Of a stretch of 64,000 nt of DNA, positions 61,068-64,000 are shown piece after piece. How positions within the stretch are numbered: position 1 is the first letter of the stretch; every line of letters begins with the position of its first letter. The stretch is from positions 4,968,527 through 5,032,526 of the forward strand of contig NZ_CP050192.1 of NCBI RefSeq assembly GCF_011694515.1. The letters are read 5' to 3'. The position numbers were made by a program, and so were the translations under genes. Below the pieces are notes generated by a model. It had not been told where the DNA came from. It saw only the letters and a program-made list of their open reading frames with translations, and did no database searches. Source of the stretch: Mycobacterium sp. DL592. GTDB taxonomy: Bacteria; Actinomycetota; Actinomycetes; Mycobacteriales; Mycobacteriaceae.

Positions 61068-61832
61068 GTGGTACCCCCGCTCGCGCGGCGTGCGGCCCTC
61101 AAACTTGCCCTCGCCGGGGCCGGCACCCTGGCCGCCGGCCTCGCGATGCCGCAGGCCCGCGCCGGGGGTCTGCGCCTGATCGACTTCGCCGAGGTCCTGG
61201 TGTCCCCGGCGCAGATCAAGGCGGCCGGGTTCGACGGTGCCCTGGTGTACGTCTCGCAGCTACGGCCCGGCGCCACCTTCGATTTCAAGCCTGTCACCCG
61301 CGAGTATGCCGACGGGCTGCGCGCACAGGGTCTGCACGTGGTCAGCTGCTACCAGTACGGCAAGCCTGGCTGGGTGAACTCGCCGTCGGACTTCACCCGT
61401 GGCTATGACGGTGGTGTGGCCGACGCGCAGACCGCACTCACACTGCACGGCGCGGCCGGCGGGCCGGACACGGCGCCGATCTTCTTCAGCGTGGACGAGC
61501 CCATCGATGCCGCGACGTGGAAAAGTCTGGGCATCAAGTGGTTTCAGGGCATCAACTCCGTGCTCGGAGTGCAGCGCACCGGCATCTACGGTGGCCGCGG
61601 CCAGTGCGGCTGGGCCATCGCCGACGGCGTGGTGGGCCAGTCGAGCAGCCCCGGCTATCGCTGGGCGTGGCAGACCAAGGCCTGGTCGGCGGGCGAGCGT
61701 GAACCGGCGGCGGTGCTGTTCCAATCCGAAGTCGTCACCGCGTCGGATCCCGGCGCCGTGATCGACGGCGTCCACGTCGACGTCGATGAGGTGCTGGCAC
61801 CCGACTTCGGCCAATGGGACCTGGCCCGCTAG
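61068..61832 (+). CDS. Tat-exported DUF1906 (glycoside-hydrolase-like) protein, copy 2
   Basis: 254 aa. The Tat signal LARRAALKLALAGAGTLAAG has cleavage near residue 32. The mature domain (RLIDFAEVLVSPAQIKAAGF, FTRGYDGGVADAQTAL, PIFFSVDEPIDAATW, RTGIYGGRGQCGWA) is closely related to the copy at 30.8 kb. The acidic cluster reads SVDEP rather than SVDDD. The GTG at 61068 is chosen because it lies two bases after the L,D-transpeptidase stop, indicating re-initiation by the same ribosomes. A role in glycan modification or sensing in the envelope is likely. Confidence 0.9.
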   Translation: MVPPLARRAALKLALAGAGTLAAGLAMPQARAGGLRLIDFAEVLVSPAQIKAAGFDGALVYVSQLRPGATFDFKPVTREYADGLRAQGLHVVSCYQYGKPGWVNSPSDFTRGYDGGVADAQTALTLHGAAGGPDTAPIFFSVDEPIDAATWKSLGIKWFQGINSVLGVQRTGIYGGRGQCGWAIADGVVGQSSSPGYRWAWQTKAWSAGEREPAAVLFQSEVVTASDPGAVIDGVHVDVDEVLAPDFGQWDLAR

Positions 61833-61835
61833 GAA

Positions 61836-63068
61836 CTACGTCTGCCGACGTGCCCCCAGCGCATCCTCGAACACTGCCCTGCGCAGAGCCAGTTCCCGCG
61901 GGTCGCTGAAGAGGTGAAAACCCAAGCGGTTCATCACGTAGGCGAACCCGGTACCCGTGTCCGGGTCGGCGAATCCGAATGAACCGCCGAAACCCGCTGT
62001 GCCGAAGGCCTTGTCGGACGAGCCGAATACGAACGGCGCCTTGGGCTTGCTGAAGCCCAGCGAGAACGCGGTCTGCACGTTGAGCACCTTGTCGCGGGAA
62101 CTGCGGGTCGGTATGACAGGCGGCGCGGCGAGGGCATCGAGCACGTCGGAGCGCAGCCCGGGCTGTTCGGCGCCGGTGGCCGCCCCGCCGTAGAGCTGGG
62201 CGACCGCGCGTGCGGTGCCATGTCCGTTGCTCGACGGCATCTCGACGGCGCGCACCTCGTCACGGTTGTAGTCGCCGCTCCACGGGTTGACGTCACTGGG
62301 CAGCGAGGTGGCGCGCGCGCTCAGCCCGAACGGGTTGAGCGCCACCGCGACGAACCCGGGTGGCATCTCGTGCAGGTGGCGCAGCGTTTCGGGTCGTTTC
62401 CAGTTGTGCAGGTGCGCGATGCGGGCGCGGTCGATGTCGCCGGGAACGCCGATGTGCAGATCGAGGCCGCCCGGCTCGGCGATCTCCTGGGCCAGGAACT
62501 GGCCCAGGGTCCGCCCGGCGGGGTCGGTTCGGCGGATGAGTTCGGATTGGTACCAGCCGAGGGTGATGGCGTGATAGCCGTGGCGGGTGCCCGGCGGCCA
62601 CGCCGGTGGCTGCGCTGCCAGCATCGCCGACAGCCGCGCCGGGTCGGACACATCGCGCAGGGTCGGTGCGGGGTCTAGGGCGCACAGGCCGGCCTGGTGG
62701 GCCAGCAGCTGGCGCACGGTCACGGTACCCTTGCCGGCCTGAGCGAATTCCGGCCAGTACTCCGATACCTTCGCGTCGAACGACAGCAGACCCCGCGACG
62801 CCGCGACGGCAATGGTGAGCGCCGAAATGCCTTTCGTCGTGGAGAACATGTTGACCATCGTGTCGGCCTGCCACGGCTGCCTGGTCAGCCCGTTGCGGTA
62901 ACCGCCCCACAGGTCGACGACCTTCTTGCCGCCGTGACATACCGCGACGGCCGCGCCGACTTCCCGCCCGGAGGCGAGGTTGGCGCGGAATGCGTCGGCG
63001 ACCTTGCCGAAGCCCTCGTCGACGTCGCCGCCCATCGTGTCCGGCGACACCTCGACCTTGAGTACCAT
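61836..63068 (-). CDS. Beta-lactamase-fold esterase/serine hydrolase
   Basis: 410-aa class C beta-lactamase-related enzyme without a signal peptide. STTK places the nucleophile Ser at residue 76. QLLAHQAGL follows near 120, YHAIT replaces YxN near 164, and GTAGFGGSFGFADP near 365 is the C-terminal third motif of EstB-type esterases. It belongs with the cytosolic mycobacterial Lip-type esterases that hydrolyse short-chain esters. It converges with the DUF1906 gene, three bases apart, and has AAGGGG before its ATG. Confidence 0.9.
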   Translation of the reverse strand: MVLKVEVSPDTMGGDVDEGFGKVADAFRANLASGREVGAAVAVCHGGKKVVDLWGGYRNGLTRQPWQADTMVNMFSTTKGISALTIAVAASRGLLSFDAKVSEYWPEFAQAGKGTVTVRQLLAHQAGLCALDPAPTLRDVSDPARLSAMLAAQPPAWPPGTRHGYHAITLGWYQSELIRRTDPAGRTLGQFLAQEIAEPGGLDLHIGVPGDIDRARIAHLHNWKRPETLRHLHEMPPGFVAVALNPFGLSARATSLPSDVNPWSGDYNRDEVRAVEMPSSNGHGTARAVAQLYGGAATGAEQPGLRSDVLDALAAPPVIPTRSSRDKVLNVQTAFSLGFSKPKAPFVFGSSDKAFGTAGFGGSFGFADPDTGTGFAYVMNRLGFHLFSDPRELALRRAVFEDALGARRQT

Positions 63069-63141
63069 GGCACACCCCTTTCGCTCCCGGCAGCGTATTG
63101 CGGCGGGGAGCCCGGGTTACGGCTTTCGGCGTGAGTGACGG

Positions 63142-63795
63142 TCAGTTGTCGACGAACACACAGTTTCGACTCAGGGGGTTTCGCGGCACGGCAAGGGAAT
63201 TGGCGGCGAAATCCGGGTCGGGATAGCCGATCGCGATTCCGCAGAGGATCCGCATGTCGTCTCCGATGCCGAGGTTGTCGCGCAGGATATCCGGGTAGCC
63301 GGCCACCGACACCTGCACGCAGCTGCCCAGTCCGCGCGCGGTGAGCGCCAGCAGGAACGTCTGCAGGAACATCCCGACGCCGAGGGCGTCGACATAGTCG
63401 AGTTCGGAATGCATGCACACCACACCTGCCAGGGGCGCGCGGAAGAACTCCCAGTTACGCAGAACCGCGATACGCCGTGCCTCGGAGTCGTGACGAGAGA
63501 TGCCCATCGCGCCGTAGACGAGGGCGCCCAGTTCGCTGCGCAGGTGCGCGAATGATTCCGGAAGTGCCGGAACATTCGGCGCCGCGATGTCGGCCTGTTC
63601 GAGGAGCGCTTCGGCGAGCCGGTCGCGGGGCGGCCCCGAGGCGAACACCACGTGCCAGGGTTGGATGTTGGAGTTCGAGGGCGCCCGGATCGCCAGTTCC
63701 AGCGATTCGATCACCAACTGCCGGGGCACCGGCTTGTCGCGCAGGAACAGCCGGGTGGAGTGGCGGTCGAGGATCGCTTTCTCCAGGTCGTGCAT
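63142..63795 (-). CDS. Nitroreductase-family FMN oxidoreductase
   Basis: 217 aa. ILDRHSTRLFLRDKPVPRQL (FMN phosphate), APSNSNIQPWHVVFASG (about 38-54) and the C-terminal GIGDDMRILCGIAIGYPDPD are standard. LQTFLLALTARGLGSCVQVS is the FMN-ring helix region. It should reduce nitroaromatics, quinones or enones using NAD(P)H. It follows the truncated MDR oxidoreductase gene by 15 bases on the same strand, so the two probably form an operon. Confidence 0.9.
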   Translation of the reverse strand: MHDLEKAILDRHSTRLFLRDKPVPRQLVIESLELAIRAPSNSNIQPWHVVFASGPPRDRLAEALLEQADIAAPNVPALPESFAHLRSELGALVYGAMGISRHDSEARRIAVLRNWEFFRAPLAGVVCMHSELDYVDALGVGMFLQTFLLALTARGLGSCVQVSVAGYPDILRDNLGIGDDMRILCGIAIGYPDPDFAANSLAVPRNPLSRNCVFVDN

Positions 63796-63810
63796 CGTGG
63801 GTGCCTTTCG

Positions 63811-64000
63811 TCAGTCCCGGACAGCGAGGACGGTCTTGCCTGGGCGGCGGTGCGGCTGGCGCCCGCTCAGGAACGCGGCCCGCCCGTCGCGTAGCGGGTA
63901 GGTCGCGGCGACGGCGACGTGAAGCTTCGACGTATCGACCAACTCCGCCAGGTGGGCGAGCTCTGCGCGGTTTGGAACCACGACGAAGAAGACGGCAGTG
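63811..64000 (-). CDS. MDR-type (quinone oxidoreductase) protein, cut by window edge
   Basis: Only the last 62 codons are in the window. FFVVVPNRAELAHLAELVDT, then LHVAVAATYPLRDGRAAF and HRRPGKTVLAV match the C-terminus of zinc-independent medium-chain dehydrogenases/quinone oxidoreductases, where the segment after the Rossmann domain contacts NADPH. Its stop lies 15 bases before the nitroreductase ATG; both would be NADPH-linked redox enzymes on one transcript. The rest of the gene lies beyond 64000. Confidence 0.75.
   Translation of the reverse strand, partial: TAVFFVVVPNRAELAHLAELVDTSKLHVAVAATYPLRDGRAAFLSGRQPHRRPGKTVLAVRD

Overview
The window is high-GC actinobacterial DNA and is almost certainly chromosomal Mycobacterium/Mycolicibacterium. 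The first 14.6 kb follows, gene for gene from memory, the M. tuberculosis block Rv0044c-Rv0058: LLM oxidoreductase, alpha/beta hydrolase, ino1, PadR regulator, DUF1707 protein, DUF5318 protein, ponA1, GT87-type membrane protein, DJ-1/PfpI protein, rpsF, ssb, rpsR, rplI, dnaB. A celA1-like GH6 gene (Rv0062 counterpart) reappears only at 56.3 kb. The ~41 kb between dnaB and celA is therefore an expanded accessory interval, where M. tuberculosis has only a few kb including, from memory, the DarTG pair. The TopoM/TopoN-like topoisomerase pair, fused HadAB-like dehydratase and several cyclic-di-GMP enzymes fit an environmental, rapidly growing species.

Layout. 1-1.1 kb: edge-truncated P450. 1.1-5.7 kb (minus): PadR-ino1-hydrolase-LLM oxidoreductase and a DUF1707 protein. 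5.8-11.0 kb (plus): overlapping DUF5318, ponA1, GT87 and DJ-1 genes. 11.1-12.8 kb: rpsF-ssb-rpsR-rplI. 12.8-13.3 kb: long non-coding region rich in small palindromes and DnaA-box-like words, then intein-free dnaB. 14.8-25 kb: ankyrin protein, two membrane GGDEF proteins, an RHH-like small protein, arylsulfatase plus cupin, CIA30 protein, F420-type PPOX oxidoreductase, MpaB/Lcp-like oxygenase, hydrolase. 25-29.3 kb: an atypical type II topoisomerase pair. 29.4-34.8 kb: patchwork with a DinB-family relic, an orphan lycopene cyclase, a Tat-exported DUF1906 protein, a spermidine-synthase-like protein, an IS110-family transposase relic and a divergent LysR/NmrA pair. 34.9-48 kb: UbiE-like methyltransferase, serine hydrolase, DHFR-like reductase, secreted 4-Cys protein, homocysteine methyltransferase, two universal stress proteins, a RipC-like coiled-coil protein, a very large exported DUF4214/ParB-like protein, an APC permease and a GAF-EAL-PAS-GGDEF protein.

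48-56.2 kb holds the most system-like locus. A TetR gene sits between two nearly identical 14-bp palindromic operators. One lies inside the promoter of an acyl-CoA dehydrogenase gene; the other lies between tetR and a tightly packed operon of SDR, ferritin-like diiron protein, Baeyer-Villiger-type monooxygenase and MerR regulator. A fused HadAB-like dehydratase and a cyclase-family hydrolase lie next to it. This looks like a dual-regulated lipid or ketone oxidation module whose substrate cannot be read from the sequence.

56.3-64 kb: GH6 cellulase, threonine-dehydratase-like enzyme, DHDPR-like dehydrogenase, DUF4239 membrane protein, L,D-transpeptidase coupled to a second DUF1906 protein, beta-lactamase-fold esterase, nitroreductase, and an edge-truncated MDR oxidoreductase. 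I saw no tRNA, rRNA, CRISPR array or intact mobile element.
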